Assembly: GCA_040754425.1 (NCBI GenBank) | Contig: JBFMCR010000007.1 | Location: 62,001 to 126,000 of the forward strand | Origin: UBA6918 sp040754425 | GTDB taxonomy: Bacteria > Pseudomonadota > Gammaproteobacteria > Burkholderiales > Thiobacillaceae | Length of the DNA: 64,000 bases | Direction of reading: 5' to 3' | Made by a program: the position numbers and the translations under genes | In this document: piece by piece, positions 37,008-44,696 of the stretch | Layout of the letters: each line of letters starts with the position of its first letter | Position numbering within the stretch: the stretch's first letter is position 1 | The notes under the pieces: generated by a model | What the model saw: the letters and a program-made list of their open reading frames with translations, nothing else | What the model was told of the DNA's origin: nothing | Database searches by the model: none

Positions 37008-37571
37008 AACGCCCGCTACATCCAGGCTGAGCCGGCTAAGTCTGTGGCGCGCAAGGCCGAACGGGTGATCCATCTTATCGACGACCTGCTGCCCAAGCTG
37101 TTTGAGCTGAAGGCACAATCCCTTTCCAGGGCGGTCACCGAGCGTTATTGCCTGCTTGCCCACAAGCACCAGGTGGTGCGCATAGAGATTCAGCCCAGCG
37201 GTGTTTCCCGGTTGTTCTCTGAGGATGGGGAGGAGATACGCTTCGACCGCTCCGCAGGTGAAAACCAGATATTCGCCACTGCGTTGTTTGCTGGGCTCGC
37301 CCAGGTTTCCGGATACCACATTCCCCTGGTGGTGGACACGCCGCTCGCCCGGCTGGATAGTCAGCATCGGGCGAACCTGCTGCACTACTGGACTTCCGAT
37401 CCAGACCGCCAGGTCATCCTGTTATCCCAGGACAGGGAGGTGGATGAGGGTCTGGCGCGCTCGCTCGAGCCCCATCTCGCCAAGACCTACCTCCTAGAGA
37501 CCCACCCGCTGGGCGGGGGGGTGTACCGCACCGTGGCGCATGGAAACGAATACTTTAGGGGGGGAGCATGA
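37008..37571 (+). pseudogene. dndD: DndD, 3' end only (SMC-like ATPase remnant)
   Basis: DndD is an SMC/RecN-like ATPase of about 650 residues needed for phosphorothioation. Only the C-terminal ~187 codons remain, open from just after an in-frame stop at 37005-37007. The text reads NARYIQAEPAKSVARKAERV, then the ABC signature SAGENQIFATALF, Walker B PLVVDTPLARLD with D-loop SQHR, and VILLSQDREVDEG. The N-terminal Walker A and coiled coil are gone, so no ATPase can form. A GTG at 37044 could still give a 175-residue product. The stop overlaps the next start as ATGA, preserving the original dndC-dndD-dndE operon order. Confidence 0.82.
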
Positions 37572-39094
37572 CCGACTTCGAGACCACAAAGGCTTGGTGG
37601 GCCGACTACAACACCAGCTCGGACGCGGCCCAAGTGGGGCGGGAACTGTTCAATCGTCTGGGCTTCTCGGCCCATTACCAGCTGGCTCGCCTGGCCATCG
37701 GGCGCTCCTTGGGCGAGCCGGATTACCCTTCAGCGGCTCCCGATGCACGCGGCAACCCGATGATCAAGGGGAATCTGCTGTTCGGTGATGAAAAGGTAGG
37801 TGGTCTGCTCTGGCTGGCGCTGCTAGTGGAAAGCCTCCAGCGCCATTTTCCCAAGAGGGCTATCACCTTGGATGTGTTGCAAAGCGCGGTGCGCGATCAT
37901 TGGCGGCGTGGCATATCCCTGCTGCAGCAGGAGTGGGACGATGCGGGTGGTGATTACGGGCGCTTTGTCGATCTCCTGATCACCCGTCGCGCGGCCTTGC
38001 CGGAAGATGTTGCAGGGCCGGGCGAGTTGAAGGAAAGACCGCCGACTCCCCTTATGGTGCCCAAAGCGGTATGGCTGGAGCTCGGTAAGCATGTTGACAT
38101 GGGCGAGCCAGCCCGATGGTTGCTCAACGGCCGTGGGTATTCGCCCAATGTGGCCATCATGGGACAAGCTGGCTCCGGCAAGACGCAAATGATGCTCAAG
38201 CTGCTCTCTCAGCTTCGCAGCCAAACCGGGGCACTAGTCCTGCTCATCGACGCCGGCAAGGACGAATTGGCGGATAGGCCCGATTTGGCGCGCGAGCTGG
38301 GGGCAACCGTGCTGAAGGTTCCCAGGCAACCCATCCCCTTGGACATGTTCCATGGCTCCACAGAAAGCTCAGAGACAGCAAGGGATGTCACTGTCGCCTT
38401 TAGGGAGTCTTTGGACAAGGCGCTTCGGGACGGGCTCACGGACAATCAGAAAATGCGCGTTTTGGAAGGGCTCAAACCGATGTTCGGCAGACGTGAACAG
38501 GTCACTCTGCCGGACATCAAGCAGGCCATGGACCGCTATTACGAGGAAAACAACGTGCGCCAGGATAGGGTTGTGACTATCCTGAATGAACTGTGTCAGT
38601 ACACCCTGTTCACGCCGGAGATGGGGCCAGCAGAATTCTTCGGCAGGAGCTGGATACTGGCCTTCGGTGGGGCACCTGAGGAGAGTCGGCGCTTGGCAGT
38701 ATTCTTGTTGTTCGATGCACTGCACCGGTATCTGCAGACGCTTCCGGAAGCGCCTATGGACAGTGACGGTCACCGCGCAATCGGCATGGCAGTGGCGGTG
38801 GACGAGGCGCGTCCGCTGCTGGCGGCGAAGCATGATGGGCTGAGCAAAATGGTTAGGCTGCACCGCTCGCATGGGCTGACTGTGTTCATGGCCTCGCAGA
38901 GTCCGGATGACTATGAGGGCCAATCGGACGATTACATGGAACAGATCGGCCTGCCCATTTGTTTCCGCACAAACGCCACGAGTACCGCAGTCCTCAACAA
39001 CATGTTCAGGTCCAAGCCCAACTTCGCCAGCCTGGAGCCGGGTACTTGCCTGACAGTGCTGGAAGGGCAGAGCACAAGAGTTAAGGCATGGTGA
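37568..39094 (+). CDS. DndE-like domain fused to HerA/FtsK-type ATPase
   Basis: A 508-residue soluble protein. Residues 20-125 resemble DndE (DUF1832): LFNRLGFSAHYQLARLAIGR, NPMIKGNLLFG and HWRRGISLL. Residues 160-508 are a HerA/FtsK-like P-loop ATPase with Walker A GQAGSGKT (199-206), Walker B MAVAVDEA (407-413) and MASQSPDDY as a sensor-like segment. DndE proper is about 115 residues and binds nicked DNA; fusion to a translocase suggests DNA scanning or pumping. The frame is intact and coupled to the dndD remnant by ATGA. With dndC and dndD dead it may be an orphan, or may now serve the HNH nuclease (inference). A strong terminator follows. Confidence 0.72.
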   Translation: MTDFETTKAWWADYNTSSDAAQVGRELFNRLGFSAHYQLARLAIGRSLGEPDYPSAAPDARGNPMIKGNLLFGDEKVGGLLWLALLVESLQRHFPKRAITLDVLQSAVRDHWRRGISLLQQEWDDAGGDYGRFVDLLITRRAALPEDVAGPGELKERPPTPLMVPKAVWLELGKHVDMGEPARWLLNGRGYSPNVAIMGQAGSGKTQMMLKLLSQLRSQTGALVLLIDAGKDELADRPDLARELGATVLKVPRQPIPLDMFHGSTESSETARDVTVAFRESLDKALRDGLTDNQKMRVLEGLKPMFGRREQVTLPDIKQAMDRYYEENNVRQDRVVTILNELCQYTLFTPEMGPAEFFGRSWILAFGGAPEESRRLAVFLLFDALHRYLQTLPEAPMDSDGHRAIGMAVAVDEARPLLAAKHDGLSKMVRLHRSHGLTVFMASQSPDDYEGQSDDYMEQIGLPICFRTNATSTAVLNNMFRSKPNFASLEPGTCLTVLEGQSTRVKAW

Positions 39095-39146
39095 ATTGAT
39101 AGGGGAGAATCCGCAGGTGTCACCCGAACATGTGAGAGGGCGCAAG

Positions 39147-39179
39147 AAAAGGTCAACCGAGAACGGTTGACCTTTTTTC
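39147..39179 (+). terminator. Strong terminator closing the dnd-region operon
   Basis: A 13-bp perfect stem, AAAAGGTCAACCG with CGGTTGACCTTTT, over an AGAA loop and followed by further T. Confidence 0.9.
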
Positions 39180-39181
39180 TG

Positions 39182-39330
39182 AAAACGATCATCCCCAGCC
39201 GCAAGGCGACGCGGGACTATTTGAAGCAAGCTGGCTCAGATGAAGAAGCGTGATACTTTCGAAGAGGACATCCTCGCCGCTTACGAAAAAGGCGAGCCCA
39301 AGTCCGTTGCGCCCCCGCGTCAGAATAGTT
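39182..39330 (+). pseudogene. Toxin-antitoxin remnant (BrnT/BrnA-like ends)
   Basis: One frame ends with KTIIPSRKATRDYLKQAGSD and stops at 39253, resembling the C-terminus of a BrnT-type toxin. Overlapping it, an ATG at 39240 opens MKKRDTFEEDILAAYEKGE and KSVA, the N-terminus of a CopG/BrnA-type antitoxin, which loses similarity after about 28 codons. Both are fragments in the usual toxin-antitoxin order. Identification is from memory of family openings. Confidence 0.45.
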
Positions 39331-39375
39331 GCCGCCTCGATATGATCTTGAACTTGGAGGCGATAAGGAAGAGCG

Positions 39376-39450
39376 ATGGCAAGACATGGAGAAGCATTCA
39401 AGAACCGGGCCGTAGCGCGGTTGTTGCCAACGGAGAGCACCGATGTGGCG
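39376..39450 (+). pseudogene. Transposase N-terminus remnant
   Basis: The frame opens MARHGEAFKNRAVARLLPTE, like the start of IS3/IS911-type OrfA transposases (a helix-turn-helix opening). After about 25 codons it runs into the copied alr 3'-end sequence and no transposase follows. Between here and cytochrome c (39494-39665) there is no gene. Confidence 0.5.
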
Positions 39451-39493
39451 CTGGCGCCGCAGGTGCCGGTGAGGGAAGGTGCCGGTGAGGGAA
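39448..39493. repeat. Right copy of the 31-bp direct repeat, plus 16-bp tandem duplication
   Basis: 39448-39478 repeats the alr 3' end (30/31). Its last 16 bases, GGTGCCGGTGAGGGAA, are immediately repeated (39462-39477 and 39478-39493). Confidence 0.75.
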
Positions 39494-39579
39494 GCCTGAT
39501 GCCGTTGCACGCGCCAACCAGGTCCTCATGCCATGCTGCTTTCTGCGACCAGTCCCGATGGGAGGGTTGATCCTGATCA

Positions 39580-39609
39580 TGGACACTACATTCAAGACTG
39601 TTGTATCTT
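39580..39609 (+). promoter_or_regulatory. Putative promoter of cytochrome c gene
   Basis: TGGACA (39580-39585), 18-bp spacer, TATCTT (39604-39609), 57 bp before the ATG. Moderate match. Confidence 0.4.
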
Positions 39610-39665
39610 GTTAATGGAAAGCGCGTATTTCCAACCCCCTGACAGATTGAGGAAAGGTATATCCC

Positions 39666-39971
39666 ATGAAAGCATTGATGACTGTTGTACTGTCCGCCGC
39701 CGCTCTTCTGAGCACCGGTTCCGCGCTGGCCAACGAAGCACTGGCCAAGAAGAATCTGTGCACGAGCTGTCATGCCGTCGACAAGAAGATGATAGGCCCG
39801 TCCTTCAAGGAAATCGCTGCCAAGCACAAGGGCGATGCTGGGGCTGAGGCCAAGCTGGTCAATGCCATCAACAAAGGCAGCAAGGGTGTCTACGGCCAAG
39901 TCCCCATGCCGCCGCAGGCCAAGGCGGCTGCAGACGCGCCTGCTTTGGCCAAATGGATTCTGAGTCTTTGA
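39666..39971 (+). CDS. Small class I cytochrome c (c551/c552 type)
   Basis: A 101-residue periplasmic electron carrier with a signal peptide (1-22, GSALA) and a haem site C32-T-S-C-H36. The likely axial Met is M81 in GQVPMPPQ. The C-terminal helix ends ALAKWILSL. Size and motif order match cytochrome c551/c552, electron donors to oxidases or nitrite reductase. It has its own promoter and terminator. It lies just outside the remnant region and its base composition is like the core genome. Confidence 0.93.
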   Translation: MKALMTVVLSAAALLSTGSALANEALAKKNLCTSCHAVDKKMIGPSFKEIAAKHKGDAGAEAKLVNAINKGSKGVYGQVPMPPQAKAAADAPALAKWILSL

Positions 39972-39989
39972 GACGCTTCGGCCGAAAAG

Positions 39990-40017
39990 AAAAGGCGGGC
40001 TTGTCCCGCCTTTTTTC
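39990..40017 (+). terminator. Terminator after cytochrome c gene
   Basis: AAAAGGCGGG, loop CTTGT, CCCGCCTTTT and further T. Confidence 0.9.
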
Positions 40018-40064
40018 TTGCCTGCCGGATACCGGTATCTGATGAGTTTTCCCTGTAAACGGGG

Positions 40065-41420
40065 TCAGCTGCCGGACCAGGGTTCCTGGCGGGCGGCGAG
40101 CTTGCCGGGCTTGTGCAGCCGGCACTGGTTGCCGCCGTTGCGTTTTGCTTCATACATGGCTTCGTCTGCGTACAGGATCAACTGCTTGCAATCGCTGCCA
40201 TGGGCGGGATAGAGCGAGATGCCGATGCTGGGCGAGATGCCGATTTCGCGGCCGTCGAGATGGAAGGGGCGGTTGAGGGCGCAACGGATTTTCTCGGCCA
40301 CGAGCAGGGCCTGATCCGTTCCCGGCGTGTTGTTTAGCAGAACCAGGAATTCGTCGCCGCCAAGGCGTCCGACGGTGTCGGATTTGCGTATGCACTCGAC
40401 GAGCCGGCGAGCGGTTTCCTGCAACAGCAGATCGCCGACATGATGGCCGAGGCTGTCATTGACGATCTTGAATTTGTCGAGGTCGAGGTAGAGCAGCGAC
40501 AGCGGTATGCCGTTGCGTTCGGCCGCGCACAACGCATTCAACACGCGATCGTGCAGCAGTTCGCGATTGGGCAGGTCGGTCAGCGGGTCGTGGCGTGCAC
40601 TGTGCTGCAGCGCCATTTCCATTTTTTTGCGCTCGATGGCGGTGGCGATCTGGGTGGAAATGAACTGCATCAGTTCCATGTCGCCCTGATCGTAGAGTGC
40701 ATTGTCGCCGGCTGTCACCGCCAGTGCGCCGATGATGCGCTGCCCGGATTTGAGCGGTACGCCGAGCCAGGTGCCTGAGTTTTGCCTGGCATCCGGCGGC
40801 AACTGCCGGGCTTTTTCGCCGCGGATGACTTCCTCGCACAGTCCCGTCATGCAGGGGTTCCGCCCTGCGCAAGCTTCGCCGTGCGCGTTGGCGTGGTAGG
40901 GGAAATCGAGGGCATCCGTTTTCCCGTCGTGAAGCGCAATGCCGAAGCCGGCCAGCGGCAGCAGGCCGCCGACGATACGATGGATTTGCCGGAACAGGGC
41001 CGGCAGGTCTTCGGCCGCATGCACCGCTTCGGAAATGGCATAGAGGGCGGCCTGCAACGATTCGGCACGCTTGCGCTCGGTGATGTCGCGCGCCACGGCC
41101 ACCCGCATCCTGTCCGCCTCCGACCAGCGCGCCGACCACATGAGGTATACGGTGCGGCCATCCTTGCGCACGTAACGGTTCTCGAAACACGGCAGTGTTT
41201 GTCCGGACTGGACTCGTTCCGCCACCCGCAGGGTGCGCGCGAGATCCTCGGGGTAAATGAATTCCGCCATGTTGCGGCCGATCATTTCTTCCGGCGCATA
41301 GCCGAAAATGCGCTCGCCCGCTGCGCTGACATAAGCAAAATTTCCCTGCCGGTCCACGATGCAGATGGCATCGAGCAGCAGGTCCATCACATTGTGCAGT
41401 GGGAGTTTGCCTGTGTGCAT
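40065..41420 (-). CDS. Diguanylate cyclase with PAS and GAF domains
   Basis: Makes c-di-GMP from GTP in response to cytoplasmic signals. The 451-residue protein has no membrane segment. The PAS domain is about 8-115 (DAICIVDRQGNFAYVSAAGE, ending RDITERKRAE), the GAF domain about 125-262 and the GGDEF domain 270-440. The active site GGDEF is intact at 354-358, and the product-inhibition I-site R345-K-S-D348 lies five residues before it. So it should be an active, feedback-inhibited cyclase. It is divergent from the exporter and has no operon partner. Confidence 0.93.
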   Translation of the reverse strand: MHTGKLPLHNVMDLLLDAICIVDRQGNFAYVSAAGERIFGYAPEEMIGRNMAEFIYPEDLARTLRVAERVQSGQTLPCFENRYVRKDGRTVYLMWSARWSEADRMRVAVARDITERKRAESLQAALYAISEAVHAAEDLPALFRQIHRIVGGLLPLAGFGIALHDGKTDALDFPYHANAHGEACAGRNPCMTGLCEEVIRGEKARQLPPDARQNSGTWLGVPLKSGQRIIGALAVTAGDNALYDQGDMELMQFISTQIATAIERKKMEMALQHSARHDPLTDLPNRELLHDRVLNALCAAERNGIPLSLLYLDLDKFKIVNDSLGHHVGDLLLQETARRLVECIRKSDTVGRLGGDEFLVLLNNTPGTDQALLVAEKIRCALNRPFHLDGREIGISPSIGISLYPAHGSDCKQLILYADEAMYEAKRNGGNQCRLHKPGKLAARQEPWSGS

Positions 41421-41540
41421 GAAAGTAGGAAGTGTTGCGGCGTTTCCGATGAAACCCTTGAAACCGTCATTATCGCCCGATTATCCGGCGTTTTTTTGCA
41501 GGCGACGGCCAGTGCCGCTCCGGTATCATGGGTGTCTGCG

Positions 41541-42779
41541 GTGCCGGCCCGGTTTGCCGGCGCGGAATTTCGTGGCAATACCCGTTTGCATAACAGACTT
41601 TCCCTTTCCTGGCTGATCCTGCTTGGCGCATTGACCGCCATCGGGCCATTGTCCATCGACATGTACCTGCCGGCTTTTCCAGCGGTGGAACAGGAGCTGG
41701 GCGCCGATCCCGGTTCGATGGAATACACACTGTCGGGCTTTTTCATCGGCATGGCCCTGGGGCAGCTGTTTTACGGCCCAATGAGCGACAGGTTCGGGCG
41801 CCGCCGGCCGCTGCTGGCCGGGCTGTCCCTCTATGTCCTGGCATCCTTGGGCTGTGCCTATGCGGGCAACACAGCCTTGCTGGTGGGTTTGCGCTTTCTC
41901 GAGGCGCTGGGCGGCTGTGCGGGCATGGTCATCAGCCGTGCCGTGGTACGCGACCGCTGCGGCGCGCGCGATTCGGCGCGCGCTTTTTCCCTGCTGATCC
42001 TGGTCATGGGGCTGGCCCCCATCCTTGCGCCCCTGATCGGCGGTGCCATCGCGGCATGGCTGGGCTGGCGCGAGATTTTCCTGCTGCTGGCCCTGTATGG
42101 CGCCATCGCCTGCCTCGCCGTGTATCGCGGCCTGCCGGAAACGCACGACATCCGCCACGAGCCGCCGCTGCGTCCAGCCAGGGTGGCGGCGGATTATGGC
42201 CGCCTGCTGATGTCGCGCGGTTTCATCGGCTACACTCTGGCCGGCGGCCTGGCTTTTGCCGGCATGTTCGCCTATATCGCCGGCTCGCCTTTCGTCCTGA
42301 TCCAGCTCTACGGCATTCCTGCCGAACACTTCGGCTGGGTGTTCGGCGCGAATGCATTGGGCTTTGTCGTCGCCAGCCAGGTCAATGCCCGCCTGCTGCA
42401 ATTTCGCAGCCTGACCTGGTTGTTGCATCATGCCATCTGGCTGCCGGCATTGGCCGGACTGGCGCTGGGGCTGGGGAGCATTCTGGGCTGGCTGGCGCTG
42501 CCGCTGGCCATGGCGGGTTTTTTTCTTTATGTTGCCAGTCTCGGCTTCATCGGCCCCAACACCACGGCGGCCGCGCTTGCCACCCATGGACAACAGGCCG
42601 GTACCGCTTCAGCGCTCATGGGGGCGCTGCAGTTCGGCATCGCCACCCTGTCCGGTGCCATGGTGGGCTTCTGGCATGACGGCACTGCGCGCCCGCTCAT
42701 GCTGGTGATGGCTTTCTGCGGTGCCGGCGCCTGGCTGGCGCACCGTTGGCTGGCGGCGCCATTGCGCCATCATCGCTGA
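41541..42779 (+). CDS. Bcr/CflA-family drug resistance MFS transporter
   Basis: Proton-coupled exporter of the DHA1 family in the inner membrane, about 12 membrane segments. Family text: GPLSIDMYLPAFPAVEQELG, LGQLFYGPMSDRFGRRRPLL (MFS motif A), and FLEALGGCAGMVISRAVVRD. No ATG fits. GTG at 41541 (412 aa), GTG at 41532 or TTG at 41586 (397 aa, closest to E. coli Bcr at 396) are all possible, and none has a good ribosome site. The substrate is unknown. Its stop ends next to that of the convergent ABC permease. Confidence 0.88.
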   Translation: MPARFAGAEFRGNTRLHNRLSLSWLILLGALTAIGPLSIDMYLPAFPAVEQELGADPGSMEYTLSGFFIGMALGQLFYGPMSDRFGRRRPLLAGLSLYVLASLGCAYAGNTALLVGLRFLEALGGCAGMVISRAVVRDRCGARDSARAFSLLILVMGLAPILAPLIGGAIAAWLGWREIFLLLALYGAIACLAVYRGLPETHDIRHEPPLRPARVAADYGRLLMSRGFIGYTLAGGLAFAGMFAYIAGSPFVLIQLYGIPAEHFGWVFGANALGFVVASQVNARLLQFRSLTWLLHHAIWLPALAGLALGLGSILGWLALPLAMAGFFLYVASLGFIGPNTTAAALATHGQQAGTASALMGALQFGIATLSGAMVGFWHDGTARPLMLVMAFCGAGAWLAHRWLAAPLRHHR

Positions 42780-42780
42780 A

Positions 42781-43986
42781 CTACTCGTGCCGCAAGGCGT
42801 CGATGGGATTGAGGCTCGCTGCCCGCCGCGCGGGGAAGAAACCGAAAATGACGCCGATGGCGGCGGCGAAAAGGAAAGCCAGCAGGTTGATGCCGGGGTT
42901 GAACAGAAAGGGCACCTGCATGAGATAGGCGAGTCCCACCGAGGCCGCCATGGCGAGAACGATGCCGACCAGCCCGCCGAAGGCCGACAGCACCACCGCC
43001 TCGATCAAAAACTGCAGCAGCACTTCCCTTTCCAGCGCGCCGATGGCAAGACGAATGCCGATCTCGCGCGTGCGCTCGGTGACCGACACCAGCATGATGT
43101 TCATGATGCCGATGCCGCCCACCAGCAGGCTCACCGCAGCGACCGCGCCAAGCAGGGTGGTCATCACGCGGATGGTGCCGGTGAGGGTGTCGGCGATCTG
43201 GCGGGTATCGAATACGGTGAAGTTGTTGTCCTCGTTGTCCGCGAGCTTGCGCCGCTCGCGCATGAGTTGCTCGATCTGTTTCTTCACCTTGTCGGTGGGG
43301 ACCCCGTCCTTGACCGATACCATCAGCGCGCGCACGTCGGTGTTGCCGGTGAGCCTGCGCTGCACGGTCCTGAGCGGCATGACGATGGTATCGTCCTGGT
43401 CCGAACCCATGGCCGACTGACCCTTGGGGGCCAGAAGACCGATGACTTCGCAGGAGAATTGCTTCACGCGGATCTCTCCGCCTATGGGGTTCATGTTGCC
43501 GAACAGCTCGCGCCGGATGGTGGCGCCGATCACGCACACGGCCTTGCCTGCGTGCACCTCGCTGTCGTTGAAGAGGCGGCCATCGGCTAGCTTCCAGTTG
43601 CCGGCGATGAAATAGTCGGTGGTGCTGCCGGTGATGCTGGTGGCCCAGTTGTTGGCGCCGGCGATCACGGTCACCGAGCGGTTGACGGTGGGCGCCACCA
43701 CGTTGATGCCGCTGATCTGGTTTTTCAGGGCCTCGGCATCATCGATCTTGAAAGGGGGCGCGCCAAGGTAACCGAAGCCGGCGAGGCGCTGGCCGGGGCG
43801 CACGGTAAGAAGGTTGGTGCCCAGGCTGGAAATCTGATCGGATACCGCCTTGGTGGCGCCGTTGCCGAGGGTGACCATGGTGATCACCGCCGCCACGCCG
43901 ATGACGATGCCCAGAATGGTGAGAAAGGAACGCAGCAGGTTGCGCCGGATGGCGCGCAGCGCAAGCAGCAGCGTGTTCCAGATCAC
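42781..43986 (-). CDS. MacB-type ABC transporter permease
   Basis: A 401-residue inner-membrane protein of the MacB/FtsX permease family. A first membrane segment lies at about 20-42, a periplasmic MacB core domain at about 50-270, and three segments follow at about 280-375 with SLLVGGIGIMNIMLVSVTER and EIGIRLAIGA. It is the permease only; the ATPase is a separate gene upstream with which it overlaps as ATGA. Such systems move peptides, macrolides or lipoproteins across the envelope by mechanotransmission. It is the last gene of the four-gene efflux operon. Confidence 0.9.
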   Translation of the reverse strand: MIWNTLLLALRAIRRNLLRSFLTILGIVIGVAAVITMVTLGNGATKAVSDQISSLGTNLLTVRPGQRLAGFGYLGAPPFKIDDAEALKNQISGINVVAPTVNRSVTVIAGANNWATSITGSTTDYFIAGNWKLADGRLFNDSEVHAGKAVCVIGATIRRELFGNMNPIGGEIRVKQFSCEVIGLLAPKGQSAMGSDQDDTIVMPLRTVQRRLTGNTDVRALMVSVKDGVPTDKVKKQIEQLMRERRKLADNEDNNFTVFDTRQIADTLTGTIRVMTTLLGAVAAVSLLVGGIGIMNIMLVSVTERTREIGIRLAIGALEREVLLQFLIEAVVLSAFGGLVGIVLAMAASVGLAYLMQVPFLFNPGINLLAFLFAAAIGVIFGFFPARRAASLNPIDALRHE

Positions 43987-44696
43987 GGGTGTGCCTCCTG
44001 CCGGCCTTCGTCGATGTCGACGCGGCCGTCCTTGAAGTGCACGGTGCGCCTGGCACAGGCGGCGATATCGTGTTCATGCGTGACCATCAGCACGGTGATG
44101 CCGCGGTCGCGGTTGAGGCCGGCGATCAGATCCATGATTTCGTGGCTGGTGCGGGTGTCGAGGTTGCCGGTGGGCTCGTCCGCCAGCAACACCTGCGGGC
44201 GGGTGACGATGGCACGCGCAATGGCCACGCGCTGCTGCTGACCACCGGAAAGCTCGCCCGGGGTGTGGTGCTCCCAGCCTTTCAGACCCACGGCTTCCAG
44301 CGCCTCGCGCGAGGCGGCGTGCCGTGAGGCGGCAGGCTCGCCGCGATAAAGCAGGGGCAGTTCGACGTTTTCCAGCGCGGTGGTGCGCGAAAGCAGGTTG
44401 AAGCCCTGGAACACGAAACCGAGGTAATTGCGGCGCAACAGTGCGCGCTGGTTGCGGCTGAGTCTTTCCACCTGCACGTCCTGGAAGAAATAGCTGCCGC
44501 TCGTTGGTGTGTCCAGACAGCCGAGGATGTTCATCACCGTGGACTTGCCCGAGCCGCTGGGACCCATGACGGCGACGAAGTCACCGGCCGCGATTTCCAG
44601 GTCCACCCCCCGCAGGGCCTGAAAAGCGGCCTGACCGTGGCCATAGGTCTTGGTGATGTTGGCAAGCCGGATCAGCGGCCCGGTCGATGCGGTCAT
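43983..44696 (-). CDS. MacB-type ABC transporter ATP-binding protein
   Basis: A 237-residue cytoplasmic ATPase of the LolD/MacB group. Walker A GPSGSGKST, Q-loop FVFQGFNLL, signature LSGGQQQRVAIARA, Walker B VLLADEPTGNLD and the switch His in VTHEHDIA are all present. The ATG at 44696 overlaps the upstream adaptor stop (ATGA), and its own stop overlaps the permease start. Confidence 0.93.
   Translation of the reverse strand: MTASTGPLIRLANITKTYGHGQAAFQALRGVDLEIAAGDFVAVMGPSGSGKSTVMNILGCLDTPTSGSYFFQDVQVERLSRNQRALLRRNYLGFVFQGFNLLSRTTALENVELPLLYRGEPAASRHAASREALEAVGLKGWEHHTPGELSGGQQQRVAIARAIVTRPQVLLADEPTGNLDTRTSHEIMDLIAGLNRDRGITVLMVTHEHDIAACARRTVHFKDGRVDIDEGRQEAHP

Noticed and set aside
35241..39094. 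A working dnd phosphorothioation system
   Set aside because: dndC lacks its second half, dndD lacks Walker A and coiled coil, and dndB is absent.
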